NCBI RefSeq assembly: GCF_005843885.1
Contig: NZ_CP040443.1
Span: 1,736,001-1,800,000 of the forward strand
DNA from: Escherichia sp. E4742
GTDB lineage: Bacteria; Pseudomonadota; Gammaproteobacteria; Enterobacterales; Enterobacteriaceae
Direction: 5' to 3'
Length of the DNA stretch: 64,000 nucleotides
Shown one piece after another: positions 34,195-43,628 of this stretch. How positions within the stretch are numbered: the first letter of the stretch is position 1; each line of letters begins with the position of its first letter. The notes under the pieces were generated by a model. The model did not search any database. It saw only the letters and a list, made by a program, of their open reading frames with translations, and was not told the DNA's origin. Both the position numbers and the translations under genes were made by a program.

Positions 34195-35532
34195 ATGAAC
34201 ATGAAAAACACCCTGGATCTCACGCCTCATTTTGCTTTAGACGGTGACCAGCCATTTAAAGACAGGCGTGCCATGATGCCGTTTCGTGGGGCCATTCCGG
34301 TCGCCAAAGAACAACTGGCACAGACCTGGCAAGCGATGATCAGTCAAACAACCTCACCTCGTAAGCGACTGGTTTATCTTCATATTCCTTTTTGCGCGAC
34401 ACACTGCACGTTTTGTGGTTTTTATCAGAATCGTTTTAATGAAGATGCGTGTGTTCATTATACCGATGCCCTGATTCGAGAAATCGAACAGGAGGCAGAC
34501 AGCGTATTGCATCAGTCCGCGCCCATCCATGCGGTCTATTTCGGTGGCGGTACGCCTTCCGCACTCTCCGCGCGCGATTTGGCAAGAATCATCACCACAC
34601 TACGAGAGAAATTACCACTGGCACCCGATTGTGAAATCACCATTGAAGGCCGGGTACTGAATTTTGACGCTGAGCGAATCGACGCTTGCCTTGATGCGGG
34701 AGCAAACCGCTTCTCAATTGGTATTCAGTCGTTTAACAGCAAAATCCGCAAGAAAATGGCTCGCACTTCGGATGGCCCAACCGCCATTGCGTTTATGGAA
34801 AGCCTGGTCAAACGCGACCGTGCTGCGGTGGTGTGCGATTTGCTGTTTGGCCTGCCAGGCCAGGATGCGCAAACCTGGGGAGAAGATCTGGCTATTGCCC
34901 GCGATATCGGTCTTGACGGCGTCGACCTCTATGCGCTCAACGTCCTGCCCAACACGCCACTGGGCAAAGCCGTGGAAAATGGGCGCACTACCGTGCCCTC
35001 TCCGGCGGAGCGTCGCGATCTTTACCTGCAAGGGTGTGATTTTATGGACGATGCCGGTTGGCGCTGTATCAGTAACAGCCACTGGGGCCGTACCACACGC
35101 GAACGCAATCTCTATAACCTGCTGATAAAACAAGGTGCCGATTGTCTGGCCTTTGGTTCCGGCGCCGGCGGTTCGATTAATGGTTACTCCTGGATGAATG
35201 AACGCAATCTGCAGACCTGGCATGAATCCGTCGCGGCAGGCAAAAAACCGCTGATGATGATCATGCGTAACGCCGAACGTAACGCGCAATGGCGTCATAC
35301 CTTGCAGTCGGGCATTGAAACGGCGCGTGTACCGCTGGACGAACTTACGCCACATGCCGAAAAACTCGCACCATTACTGGCCCAGTGGCACCAAAAAGGC
35401 TTAAGCCGCGATGCTTCAACGTGCTTGCGATTGACCAATGAAGGTCGTTTCTGGGCAAGCAACATTTTGCAGTCTCTTAATGAACTGATTCAGGTACTTA
35501 ATGCGCCAGCGATTGCGCTTGAAAAACCATAA
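34195..35532 (+). CDS. chuW: Radical SAM anaerobilin synthase ChuW
   Basis: A 445-residue radical SAM enzyme of the HemN-like branch. The 4Fe-4S motif is Cys67, Cys71, Cys74 in HIPFCATHCTFCGFY, followed by YFGGGTPSALSARDLA and SIGIQSFNSKIRKKMART. ChuW opens the heme ring without oxygen by methyl transfer, giving anaerobilin, so iron can be released under anaerobic conditions. First gene after chuT in chuTWXYUV, 19 bases away. Confidence 0.96.
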   Translation: MNMKNTLDLTPHFALDGDQPFKDRRAMMPFRGAIPVAKEQLAQTWQAMISQTTSPRKRLVYLHIPFCATHCTFCGFYQNRFNEDACVHYTDALIREIEQEADSVLHQSAPIHAVYFGGGTPSALSARDLARIITTLREKLPLAPDCEITIEGRVLNFDAERIDACLDAGANRFSIGIQSFNSKIRKKMARTSDGPTAIAFMESLVKRDRAAVVCDLLFGLPGQDAQTWGEDLAIARDIGLDGVDLYALNVLPNTPLGKAVENGRTTVPSPAERRDLYLQGCDFMDDAGWRCISNSHWGRTTRERNLYNLLIKQGADCLAFGSGAGGSINGYSWMNERNLQTWHESVAAGKKPLMMIMRNAERNAQWRHTLQSGIETARVPLDELTPHAEKLAPLLAQWHQKGLSRDASTCLRLTNEGRFWASNILQSLNELIQVLNAPAIALEKP

Positions 35533-35544
35533 CAGGAGTGATTT

Positions 35545-36039
35545 ATGAGCCATGTCTCGTTACAGGAATTTTTGAAAACGGAGCCAGACGGTACGCTGGA
35601 GGCGATCGCCGAACAATACAACACCACGCTGCTGGAGGTAGTGAAAAATCTGCCCTCTCCGACAGTTGTGTCAGGCGATAAATTCGATACTGTCTGGGAT
35701 ACCGTCTGCGAATGGGGCAACGTCACCACGCTGGTGCATACTGCCGATGTGATCCTCGAATTTAGCGGCGAACTGCCTTCGGGTTTCCACCGCCACGGCT
35801 ATTTCAATCTGCGTGGAAAGCACGGCATGTCCGGGCATATCAAAGCAGAAAACTGCACGCATATTGCCTTAATCGAACGTAAATTTATGGGCATGGACAC
35901 CGCATCCATTCTCTTTTTCAACAAAGAAGGCAGCGCCATGCTGAAAATCTTCCTCGGCAGGGATGACCATCGTCAGCTCCTGAGTGAACAGGTCAACGCC
36001 TTCCATGCTCTGGCAGCATCGTTAAAGGAACACGCCTGA
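35545..36039 (+). CDS. chuX: Heme utilisation carrier ChuX
   Basis: A 164-residue cytoplasmic HutX/ChuX family protein (FLKTEPDGTLEAIAEQYNTTLLEVVKNLP; HGYFNLRGKHGMSGHI; ALIERKFMGMDTASILFFNKEG). It is reported to bind heme and pass it to or regulate ChuW. Its stop and the chuY start share one base (TGATG), so the two are translationally coupled. Confidence 0.95.
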   Translation: MSHVSLQEFLKTEPDGTLEAIAEQYNTTLLEVVKNLPSPTVVSGDKFDTVWDTVCEWGNVTTLVHTADVILEFSGELPSGFHRHGYFNLRGKHGMSGHIKAENCTHIALIERKFMGMDTASILFFNKEGSAMLKIFLGRDDHRQLLSEQVNAFHALAASLKEHA

Positions 36040-36662
36040 TGACACCGTGGCTACTCTTTGGCGCGGGCGGAAAAGGTGTGGGCGCCAGAACGCTTGAACT
36101 GGCGCTGGCGGAACAACGTCCGGTCGTCGCTGTCGTTCGCCGCGCAGACTCTGCGGCTCAACTGGTGCAACAAGGTGTGCAGGTTTTTACTGGCGACGCT
36201 TGTGACGCCAGCGTAGTCGCAGCCGCCTGCCGCGCGGCTGGTCCGCAAGCACTTATCATCTCAACAATGGGCGGCGCACAGGATTATCTGGCCCACAGAA
36301 CGGTGATTGATGAGGCCGAAAAGGCAGGCATCAGTCGCATGATTCTGGTGACTTCTTTGGGATGCGGCGATAGTTGGCCGTTCTTATCGGATCGGGCAAA
36401 AGCCGCGTTTGGTCAGGCGGTGCGCGAAAAGACACTGGCGGAAAGCTGGCTGCAAACCAGCCAGCTAGACTACGCCATTCTCCGCCCTGGCGGTCTGCTT
36501 GACGGCGCAGCAACAGGCAAAGCACAACGGATACAAAATCAGGAGTGTCATGGTTTTGTCCGCCGTGCCGATGTCGCCGCACACATTCATGAACTGGCAA
36601 ACGCGCCAGCACTCAACAAGCAGATCTACAGTCTGATTGAATCTGACCTGAAACCAGCGTAA
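36039..36662 (+). CDS. chuY: Anaerobilin reductase ChuY
   Basis: A 207-residue NAD(P)-binding Rossmann protein of the atypical short-chain reductase type: LLFGAGGKGVGARTLELAL is the nucleotide loop and ILRPGGLLDG is the family NAD(P) reductase motif. ChuY reduces the anaerobilin made by ChuW with NADPH. Overlaps chuX by one base. Confidence 0.94.
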   Translation: MTPWLLFGAGGKGVGARTLELALAEQRPVVAVVRRADSAAQLVQQGVQVFTGDACDASVVAAACRAAGPQALIISTMGGAQDYLAHRTVIDEAEKAGISRMILVTSLGCGDSWPFLSDRAKAAFGQAVREKTLAESWLQTSQLDYAILRPGGLLDGAATGKAQRIQNQECHGFVRRADVAAHIHELANAPALNKQIYSLIESDLKPA

Positions 36663-36712
36663 TCCCATGCGGCGCAGACTCTCCGCGCCGCAACGTCATA
36701 ACGGAGTTTTGC

Positions 36713-37705
36713 GTGCTCAAGGATTCATTTTCATCCGCCAGTGTCTTTATGGGGCTATCACTATTATTGCTTGCCCTGGTGCTGTTCGGTGCCAGTCAGG
36801 GCGCGTTAAAAATCAGCTTTAGCGCCCTTCTTGATGAGGAATACCGCGATATCTGGCTCAATATTCGTCTGCCACGCGTTTTACTGGCCGTGCTGGTAGG
36901 CGCCGCGTTGGCAACCGCCGGGGTGATTATGCAGGGGCTTTTCCGCAACCCCATGGCTGACCCTGGATTGCTCGGCGTCAGTAGCGGTTCGGCATTAATG
37001 GTCGGCGTTGCTATTGTACTGCCCTTTTCGTTCCCCGTGGTGCTGGTGCTTTATGAACAAATGGTGTTTGCCATCGCCGGAAGTTTAGTGGTCTGCACCA
37101 TCATTTTTCTCATCACGCAGCGCCATCGCGATGGCAGCATGATGCAATTGTTACTCGCCGGTATTGCCATCAATGCCCTGTGCGGCGCAGCGATCGGCAT
37201 ACTGAGCTATATCGGCGATGAGCAACAGCTACGACAACTCACGTTGTGGATGATGGGCAATCTCGGTCAGGCGCAATGGCCAACGTTATTGGTTGCCGGT
37301 TCCTTCATTCTGCCCGCCATTATGGCAACAACGTGCCTCGCCGGAACGCTGAATTTGCTGCAACTTGGTGATGAAGAAGCCCATTACCTCGGCGTGAACG
37401 TAAAGCGTAAACGCCAACAATTACTGTTGATTAGCTCACTGCTCGTTGGCGCTGCCGTATCGGTAAGCGGCATTATCGGCTTTATTGGCCTGGTGATCCC
37501 CCATCTGATTCGCATGACAACCGGAGCAAATCATCGCTGGCTAATTCCTTGCTCTGCCCTTGCCGGAGCCTGCTTATTACTGATGGCAGACACGCTTGCC
37601 CGCATACTGGTACAGCCAGCAGAAATGCCTGTAGGATTACTAACCAGCCTGCTTGGCGGTCCGTATTTCATGTGGTTGATTCTGCGCAAAGGGAGGATCG
37701 CATGA
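36713..37705 (+). CDS. chuU: Heme ABC transporter permease ChuU
   Basis: A 330-residue FecCD/BtuC-type permease with about ten helices; family motifs are LRLPRVLLAVLVGAALATAGVIMQ-like (here NIRLPRVLLAVLVGAALATA), NPMADPGLLGVSSGSAL and GFIGLVIPHLIRM. It starts with GTG at 36713, with GGAG five bases upstream. Its stop overlaps the chuV start as ATGA. Forms the inner-membrane channel of the heme importer. Confidence 0.96.
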   Translation: MLKDSFSSASVFMGLSLLLLALVLFGASQGALKISFSALLDEEYRDIWLNIRLPRVLLAVLVGAALATAGVIMQGLFRNPMADPGLLGVSSGSALMVGVAIVLPFSFPVVLVLYEQMVFAIAGSLVVCTIIFLITQRHRDGSMMQLLLAGIAINALCGAAIGILSYIGDEQQLRQLTLWMMGNLGQAQWPTLLVAGSFILPAIMATTCLAGTLNLLQLGDEEAHYLGVNVKRKRQQLLLISSLLVGAAVSVSGIIGFIGLVIPHLIRMTTGANHRWLIPCSALAGACLLLMADTLARILVQPAEMPVGLLTSLLGGPYFMWLILRKGRIA

Positions 37706-38472
37706 TTAGCGCCCGGAACCTGGTTTATAGCCTTCATGGGCGACGCCTGACTGACAATGTCTCGCTGACTTTTCCCGGCGGGGAAATTGTTGCCATTCTC
37801 GGCCCTAATGGTGCGGGAAAATCCACGTTGCTTCGCCAGCTCACCGGCTATCTTCAACCTGATAGCGGTGAATGCCGGTTATTTAATAAGCCATTAAATG
37901 AATGGTCAATTACCGAACTGGCGAAACACCGGGCCGTGATGCGTCAGAATAGCCATATGGCGTTTCCATTCAGCGTACAAGAAGTGATCCAGATGGGGCG
38001 CCATCCGCATCGTAGCGGTAATCAGGGGGATGAAACGGCACAGATAATGGCGCTATGCGACTGTCAGGCGTTAGCAAACCGCGACTATCGGCATTTATCC
38101 GGCGGTGAACAACAGCGTGTGCAATTAGCGCGCCTGCTGGTGCAACTCTGGGAACCGGTCCCTTCACCGAAATGGCTATTTCTTGATGAACCAACGTCGG
38201 CGCTGGATATTCACCATCAACAACATCTTTTTCGTTTATTACGCCAGTTAGTTCGCGAACGGCAATTTAACGTCTGCTGCGTATTGCACGATCTTAATCT
38301 TGCAGCCCGTTATGCTGACCGTGTTGTTTTGATGCAAAAAGGAAAGGTTGTCGCAAATGGCAAACCGCAGGACGTATTGACACAGCAGGCGCTGACTTTG
38401 CTCTATGGCGCGGATATTACCGTACTAAAAGATCCTGCCAACCACTCACCACTGATCGTCCTCGATCATTAA
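37702..38472 (+). CDS. chuV: Heme ABC transporter ATPase ChuV (HmuV)
   Basis: A 256-residue ABC ATPase: Walker A GPNGAGKST (34-42), signature HLSGGEQQRVQLARLLVQ, Walker B KWLFLDEPTSALD, and the switch His in CVLHDLNLAARYADR. It powers ChuU. The start overlaps the chuU stop by four bases. Last gene of the chuTWXYUV operon. Confidence 0.96.
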   Translation: MISARNLVYSLHGRRLTDNVSLTFPGGEIVAILGPNGAGKSTLLRQLTGYLQPDSGECRLFNKPLNEWSITELAKHRAVMRQNSHMAFPFSVQEVIQMGRHPHRSGNQGDETAQIMALCDCQALANRDYRHLSGGEQQRVQLARLLVQLWEPVPSPKWLFLDEPTSALDIHHQQHLFRLLRQLVRERQFNVCCVLHDLNLAARYADRVVLMQKGKVVANGKPQDVLTQQALTLLYGADITVLKDPANHSPLIVLDH

Positions 38473-38477
38473 ACCAA

Positions 38478-38502
38478 CAGGAGTACCGCTCTGGTACTCC
38501 TG
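38478..38502. terminator. Hairpin between chuV and yhiD
   Basis: CAGGAGTACC and GGTACTCCTG, a perfect 10-base stem with loop GCTCT, between the two convergent genes. The T content after it is weak on both strands. Confidence 0.6.
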
Positions 38503-38523
38503 CCGAATAAATAGCGATACAGA

Positions 38524-39171
38524 TTAGCTAATTGAAACGCCTTTCACCCCTGCCATGCCTTTTAATAATCGCAACAGGTCTTCTATCGACGTCGTGGCAT
38601 GAAGCTGAATATCAATGGAAACCACCTCATGATCTTCATTTTCTTGCAACGAAACTAAATCAGTTTTTATTTTTTGTTGTTTAAACCAGTCGAGCATCGA
38701 CAGCGTATTACCGTTCACCAACGTCAGCTGTAAATGGTAATTCTTGTTCATCAGCCGGAAAGTTAATTGATGGAAGACTTCCAGTACCAACAAGGTCATT
38801 ACAGAACCGTAAATCCCCAGCTCATACATGCCGCTACCAATCACCATACCGATTGCTGCTGTTACCCAGATATCCGCAGCGGTGGTGAGGCCGACAATAT
38901 TTTGATTACGAACGAGGATATTACCCGCGCCTATAAAACCGACGCCAGTGACAACCTGAGCGGCAATACGGCTGGGATCAAGCCCGACGTGATCCAGCGC
39001 CAGCACATCAGCGAAACCATATTTCGACACAATCATAAACAGGGCGCTACCCATACCGATTAAGACATGTGTACGAAGCCCTGCCCCTTTGCCGCGCATT
39101 TGCCTTTCCATGCCAATAGCACCACAGGCAATAGCAGCCAGGATTAGACGAATAATAAATTCTGCAGTCAT
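38524..39171 (-). CDS. yhiD: MgtC-family inner membrane protein YhiD
   Basis: A 215-residue protein with four to five N-terminal helices carrying the MgtC/SapB motifs (AIGMERQMRGKGAGLRTHVLIGMGSA, RIAAQVVTGVGFIGAGNIL, GLTTAADIWVTAAIGMVIGSG) and a C-terminal ACT-like cytoplasmic domain. In K-12 it belongs to the acid fitness island downstream of hdeAB. Start at MTAEFIIRLIL gives family length. Exact role unknown; MgtC homologues affect acid and low-magnesium survival. Confidence 0.93.
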   Translation of the reverse strand: MTAEFIIRLILAAIACGAIGMERQMRGKGAGLRTHVLIGMGSALFMIVSKYGFADVLALDHVGLDPSRIAAQVVTGVGFIGAGNILVRNQNIVGLTTAADIWVTAAIGMVIGSGMYELGIYGSVMTLLVLEVFHQLTFRLMNKNYHLQLTLVNGNTLSMLDWFKQQKIKTDLVSLQENEDHEVVSIDIQLHATTSIEDLLRLLKGMAGVKGVSIS

Positions 39172-39179
39172 ATAAAAAT

Positions 39180-39224
39180 GCAAAAAGGAGCAGCAAGATG
39201 GCTCAACTTGCTACTCCTTTTTGC
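39180..39224 (-). terminator. Terminator downstream of hdeB
   Basis: GCAAAAAGGAGTAGCAAG and its near-perfect complement form an 18-base stem with one mismatch; on the minus strand it is followed by ATTTTTATAT. It lies just after the hdeB stop and before yhiD, so it can uncouple yhiD from hdeAB. Confidence 0.7.
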
Positions 39225-39234
39225 TTTATTCCTG

Positions 39235-39561
39235 TTAATTCGGCAGGACATTTGCCAATTTATCTTTGAAGGTATACAAATTTTTCTGCGGATTTTTCTT
39301 ACAATATTCAATCACTTTAGGAATCTGAGTCAGATCAGTTTCATTTAAGGTTACAGTATCACCACCTTTGTAAACCGTTTCCTCATGCAGCATCCACCAT
39401 GCAACCGGTGTCATCGCTTTTGGATTCAGGTCAATAAATTCCTGACAAGTCATATCTTTAGCAGATTCATTAGCAGCCAGTGCAGATTGTGCATTAACCA
39501 GTGAAAGTGCCGCTACAGCGCCAACGAAAATCATGGCCTTACGTAGAGATGAAATATTCAT
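39235..39561 (-). CDS. hdeB: Periplasmic acid-stress chaperone HdeB
   Basis: A 108-residue exported protein: signal peptide MNISSLRKAMIFVGAVAALS…ALA, mature part with the two Cys of the HdeA/B fold (MTCQEFIDL and VIEYCKKNP). HdeB prevents aggregation of periplasmic proteins around pH 4. Part of the hdeAB operon controlled by the Gad regulators, H-NS and sigma-S in K-12. Start at the second in-frame ATG matches family length. Confidence 0.96.
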   Translation of the reverse strand: MNISSLRKAMIFVGAVAALSLVNAQSALAANESAKDMTCQEFIDLNPKAMTPVAWWMLHEETVYKGGDTVTLNETDLTQIPKVIEYCKKNPQKNLYTFKDKLANVLPN

Positions 39562-39677
39562 TTTACAACCCATTCAACAAATAAAGTATATATGAACAGG
39601 AGGATTATCTGCTTTTAACGCGAGGTATTCCTGCCTGTTCAATATTCAAGGAAATACGATGCAACGCATTCCATGAA

Positions 39678-40010
39678 TTACATATCTTTCTTAATCTTGT
39701 CCCATTCGCCTTTAACTTTATCTTTAAAGCTGGCTTGTTTATCCTGAGTACAAGCCTGAACGATAGCTGGGGTTACGGTTGCAATGCCCTGAACATCCAT
39801 AACCGCATCTTCTGGTTTATCTTTGTTATTCAGTGCTTCAGCAAAACCGACTGCAGTCGGCTGGAAGGATTCGTCCACAGCCAGGAAATCTTCACAGGTC
39901 CAGGAGTTGACAGGTTTTTTATTGTCAGCTGCTTTTTGTGCATCCGCGGCATTGCTCACAACTGGCAGAAGAAGCAGGCCACCAAGAATTACACCTAATA
40001 CTTTTTTCAT
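39678..40010 (-). CDS. hdeA: Periplasmic acid-stress chaperone HdeA
   Basis: A 110-residue exported protein. Signal peptide MKKVLGVILGGLLLLPVVSNA is cleaved after residue 21; Cys39 (SWTCEDF) and a second Cys (VQACTQDK) form the structural disulfide. HdeA is an intrinsically conditional chaperone that unfolds below about pH 3 and shields periplasmic proteins. First gene of hdeAB; divergent from hdeD across a 254-base control region. Confidence 0.98.
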   Translation of the reverse strand: MKKVLGVILGGLLLLPVVSNAADAQKAADNKKPVNSWTCEDFLAVDESFQPTAVGFAEALNNKDKPEDAVMDVQGIATVTPAIVQACTQDKQASFKDKVKGEWDKIKKDM

Positions 40011-40264
40011 CGTAATATCCTCAACTATAAAGTGAAAGAGCCGTCACGAATCAATTTCGACATTGAGGTTATAACCTGGTTTTTTGGGTATGTCATGTTG
40101 AGATAAAATATCAAAATCAGATATTTTTATTTAAATACAACAAGTTACATGGGTGTTAGACACATTAATTAGGAAATTTTTATTAAATCACATGCATTCC
40201 TGGATGCATTTTTGGCATAGATTGATAGTAGGGGTTTTTCTTCTTAAATTTATAGGGTGGTTCT
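40011..40264. promoter_or_regulatory. Divergent hdeA/hdeD promoter region
   Basis: AT-rich 254-base gap between divergent acid-stress operons, a known target of H-NS, GadE and GadX/W in K-12. I cannot assign individual binding sites with confidence from sequence alone. Confidence 0.5.
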
Positions 40265-40834
40265 ATGTTATATATAGATAAGGCAACAATTTTGAAATTT
40301 GACCTGGATATGCTTAAGAAGCATCGAAGAGCAATCCAGTTTATTGCTGTGCTACTGTTTATTGTCGGTTTGCTGTGTATAAGCTTCCCGTTTGTCTCTG
40401 GCGATATCCTTAGCACGGTCGTTGGCGCATTATTAATCTGCTCAGGTATTGCGCTTATTGTTGGTTTATTCAGCAACCGGAGTCATAATTTCTGGCCTGT
40501 ATTATCCGGCTTCCTTGTCGCTGTCGCCTATTTGTTGATCGGCTATTTCTTCATCCGCGCACCAGAACTGGGAATTTTTGCTATTGCGGCGTTTATCGCT
40601 GGCTTGTTTTGTGTCGCTGGGGTTATTCGCTTGATGAGCTGGTATCGCCAGCGTTCAATGAAAGGCAGCTGGCTACAGCTAGTCATTGGTATCCTGGATA
40701 TCATCATCGCATGGATATTCCTGGGTGCAACGCCAATGGTTTCTGTAACACTAGTTTCTACACTGGTGGGGATAGAATTAATATTCAGCGCTGCCAGCTT
40801 GTTTAGCTTCGCGAGTTTATTCGTTAAAAAATAA
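40265..40834 (+). CDS. hdeD: Acid-resistance membrane protein HdeD
   Basis: A 189-residue inner-membrane protein with six helices of the DUF308/HdeD family (FIAVLLFIVGLLCISFPF, ALLICSGIALIVGLF). It contributes to acid resistance at high cell density. Ends SLFVKK, one residue shorter than the K-12 form as I recall it. Divergent from hdeA. Confidence 0.94.
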   Translation: MLYIDKATILKFDLDMLKKHRRAIQFIAVLLFIVGLLCISFPFVSGDILSTVVGALLICSGIALIVGLFSNRSHNFWPVLSGFLVAVAYLLIGYFFIRAPELGIFAIAAFIAGLFCVAGVIRLMSWYRQRSMKGSWLQLVIGILDIIIAWIFLGATPMVSVTLVSTLVGIELIFSAASLFSFASLFVKK

Positions 40835-41555
40835 TCAATATCAGACCGTCGACACAGTATTTCCCACACCGCCTCATAATCACTCATAGTGACTATGAGG
40901 CATGTAACACTCTCACTTCATATAGCCACCAGGGCAAAACATAAACCATCGTTGAAATAATTACCGTGCGACTCATTAAACAACTCGCTGAAACCTTTAT
41001 GGTTTTATAAATTTCACAACAAATTAGCCATTTCAAACATTATCATGGCTGATATTTTCTGTAGTCAGGTTTAATGTTTAAAAGTGCAGTGGGAAAATGA
41101 AATCAAGATTTTGCAGGCATTGGCTCAATAAGAAGGTAATTAATGCAGTTGATGTTAATTTTCCTGAAAAATTAAAAAGAAAGCTGGCAATCCAATTGCC
41201 AGCTTAAGTAGAAACAAGGAGACTCGATATTTAAATCGGATTACTTTTTTATTTTAGTTTTATCATTCAGAAATCACAAACTTTAAATTGATAACTTATT
41301 CTTGGTAAAAATATGGGAGTTGTTAATTTCCTGTTAGTACTAACAAATTTATAACAACCAGGAATGTTACCTAGGATCAATATATGGAGTGCGTGATGGA
41401 TAAATCTCAAGTTTTGATTAGTGTTAATAGACGTATTAGTTCACGAAGGGCAGCGTTCTTATAGGCGTTTACTATATTGAACAACGAATTCGGACATGGA
41501 TGTAAATAATGAAAAGGATGACATGTTCGAAACAATAACGGCTAAGGAGCAAGTT
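40835..41555 (+). promoter_or_regulatory. gadE upstream sensory region
   Basis: A 721-base non-coding stretch. K-12 has the same large control region with several gadE promoters and sites for EvgA, YdeO, GadE, GadX and GadW. It contains a 40873-40900 hairpin (CCTCATA/TATGAGG) after hdeD, a perfect inverted repeat at 41181-41205 that reads as a minus-strand terminator, and no supported protein gene. I cannot assign individual sites. Confidence 0.6.
41166..41240 (-). ncRNA. arrS: Candidate antisense RNA ArrS upstream of gadE
   Basis: On the minus strand AAGCTGGCAAT and ATTGCCAGCTT form a perfect 11-base stem (41181-41205) followed by TCTTTTTAATTTTT, a good intrinsic terminator antisense to the gadE leader. 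K-12 encodes the 69-base ArrS RNA antisense to the gadE leader in this region. The 3' end is read from the sequence; the 5' end is estimated from the known length, and identity with ArrS is inference. Confidence 0.5.
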
Positions 41556-42083
41556 ATGATTTTTCTCATGACGAAGGATTCTTTTCTTTTACAGGGCTTT
41601 TTGCAGTTGAAAGATAATCACGAAATGATAAAAATCAATTCCCTGTCAGAGATAAAAAGCATAGGTAACAAACCATTCAAGGTGATCATTGATACCTATC
41701 ATAATCATATCCTTGATGAAGAAGCGATTAAGTTTCTTGAGAAGTTAGATGCTGAAAGAATCATTGTTCTGGCACCTTATCACATTAGTAAACTTAAAAG
41801 TCAGTCGCCTATCTTTTTTATCAGCCGTAAAGAAAGCATTAAAAATCTGATTGATATTACTTATGGAAAACACTTGCCTCATAAGAATTCTCAATTATGT
41901 TTCTCGCATAATCAATTCAAAATTATGCAATTAATCCTGAAGAACAAAAATGAAAGTAATATCACGTCAACACTGAAAATTTCGCAGCAGACATTAAAGA
42001 TCCAGAAATTCAATATTATGTACAAGCTGAAACTTAGACGTATGAGCGACATCGTGACTCTGGGGATCTCTTCTTATTTTTAA
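41556..42083 (+). CDS. gadE: Acid-resistance master regulator GadE
   Basis: A 175-residue LuxR-family activator with C-terminal helix-turn-helix (FSHNQFKIMQLILKNKNESNITSTLKISQQTLKIQKFNIMYKL). It activates gadA, gadBC, hdeAB and itself, acting partly as a heterodimer with RcsB at the 20-base GAD box. The start MIFLMTKDSF gives family length; 20 codons of open frame upstream have no ribosome site. Confidence 0.96.
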   Translation: MIFLMTKDSFLLQGFLQLKDNHEMIKINSLSEIKSIGNKPFKVIIDTYHNHILDEEAIKFLEKLDAERIIVLAPYHISKLKSQSPIFFISRKESIKNLIDITYGKHLPHKNSQLCFSHNQFKIMQLILKNKNESNITSTLKISQQTLKIQKFNIMYKLKLRRMSDIVTLGISSYF

Positions 42084-42446
42084 GAAGGAGTTGATGTGGC
42101 CCAGCGATAAGTGCCTGAAATTGACGGCTGGCATGACGAGGGATGCAAATGCTGACTCCATTACTCCCGGTGATAACCAAAGGAGAAGCAAAAACGAACT
42201 TATTCCCCTGGTTTATGTATCCACCAGTAGAAACATTCGTTGCCCGGACGCAGGCAGAGACTGTCAGCAGAACGGCAACATTTTTTTTGCCATCTAAATC
42301 GCCACATTGGTCACTCGGCCTGCATGCGCCATCACAGGCATACATCCCCATGGCTTGCACTATGCAGCAGGTCTGTAAATCCCTCATGCCTCTCCCCGCA
42401 CACATTCAAAAAATCCGTAATTTTTCACGAATTTTCAGGGAATAAA
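42084..42446 (+). other. gadE-mdtE intercistronic region
   Basis: A 363-base gap inside the gadE-mdtEF transcription unit. AAGGAG immediately after the gadE stop precedes a 67-codon frame at 42094-42297 by only three bases, so translation of it is uncertain. K-12 work describes a gadE 3'-end small RNA (gadF) here; a short hairpin with a T run (GGCAAC…TTGCC, about 42270-42290) could mark its end. I cannot define the RNA ends. Confidence 0.4.
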
Positions 42447-43604
42447 ATGAACAGAAAAAGAAAACTGTTAATACCGTTGTTATTCTGCGGCGTAATACTC
42501 ACCGCATGCGACGACAAATCAGCGCAAAATGCTGCTTCCATGCCACCAGAAGTGGGCGTGGTGACGCTCTCTCCAGGCTCAATCAATGTCCTGAGCGAAT
42601 TGCCCGGCAGAACTGTTCCTTATGAAGTTGCTGAGATTCGCCCGCAGGTGGGTGGCATCATCATTAAACGCAATTTTATCGAAGGCGATAAAGTTAACCA
42701 GGGCGATTCGTTGTATCAGATTGACCCTGCGCCCTTGCAGGCAGAGCTGAACTCAGCCAAAGGTTCGCTGGCGAAAGCCCTCTCTACCGCCAGCAATGCC
42801 CGCATTACCTTTAATCGCCAGGCATCGTTGCTGAAAACCAACTACGTCAGCCGTCAGGATTACGACACCGCGCGCACCCAGCTGAATGAGGCGGAAGCCA
42901 ATGTCACCGTTGCCAAAGCGGCTGTTGAGCAGGCGACCATCAATCTGCAATACGCGAATGTCACCTCGCCCATTACGGGCGTCAGCGGGAAATCATCAGT
43001 GACCGTCGGCGCACTCGTTACTGCTAATCAGGCAGATTCGCTGGTTACCGTACAGCGTCTGGACCCGATTTATGTCGATCTCACGCAGTCAGTGCAGGAT
43101 TTTTTGCGCATGAAAGAAGAGGTCGCCAGTGGGCAAATCAAACAGGTTCAGGGTAGTACACCAGTACAGCTCAATCTGGAAAATGGTAAACGTTACAGCC
43201 AGACCGGTACGCTAAAATTCTCTGACCCGACGGTGGATGAAACCACGGGTTCCGTCACGTTGCGCGCGATTTTCCCCAATCCAAATGGTGACTTACTGCC
43301 AGGCATGTACGTCACAGCATTAGTGGATGAAGGTAGTCGCCAGAATGTGTTACTGGTGCCGCAGGAAGGCGTTACCCATAACGCTCAGGGTAAAGCAACG
43401 GCGCTCATTCTTGATAAAGATGATGTCGTGCAGTTACGCGAAATTGACGCGACCAAAGCCATCGGCAACCAATGGGTTGTTACCTCTGGCTTGCAAGCTG
43501 GCGATCGGGTGATCGTTTCCGGTTTGCAACGCATTCGCCCAGGTATCAAAGCACGCGCAATTTCCTCCAGCCAGGAAAACGCCAGCACCGAATCGAAACA
43601 ATAA
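42447..43604 (+). CDS. mdtE: RND efflux adaptor lipoprotein MdtE
   Basis: A 385-residue periplasmic adaptor. Lipobox LTAC at Cys21, lipoyl domain IRPQVGGIIIKRNFIEGDKVNQGDSLYQID, an alpha-helical hairpin (about residues 95-165) and beta-barrel region. Starts at ATG 42447 with CAGGGA upstream; the open frame before it lacks protein-like features. Links MdtF to TolC. Known to export bile acids, dyes and other compounds, mainly anaerobically, and is controlled by GadE/GadX. Confidence 0.96.
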   Translation: MNRKRKLLIPLLFCGVILTACDDKSAQNAASMPPEVGVVTLSPGSINVLSELPGRTVPYEVAEIRPQVGGIIIKRNFIEGDKVNQGDSLYQIDPAPLQAELNSAKGSLAKALSTASNARITFNRQASLLKTNYVSRQDYDTARTQLNEAEANVTVAKAAVEQATINLQYANVTSPITGVSGKSSVTVGALVTANQADSLVTVQRLDPIYVDLTQSVQDFLRMKEEVASGQIKQVQGSTPVQLNLENGKRYSQTGTLKFSDPTVDETTGSVTLRAIFPNPNGDLLPGMYVTALVDEGSRQNVLLVPQEGVTHNAQGKATALILDKDDVVQLREIDATKAIGNQWVVTSGLQAGDRVIVSGLQRIRPGIKARAISSSQENASTESKQ

Positions 43605-43628
43605 CGTTGCAGGCTTAAGGGGACTTTC

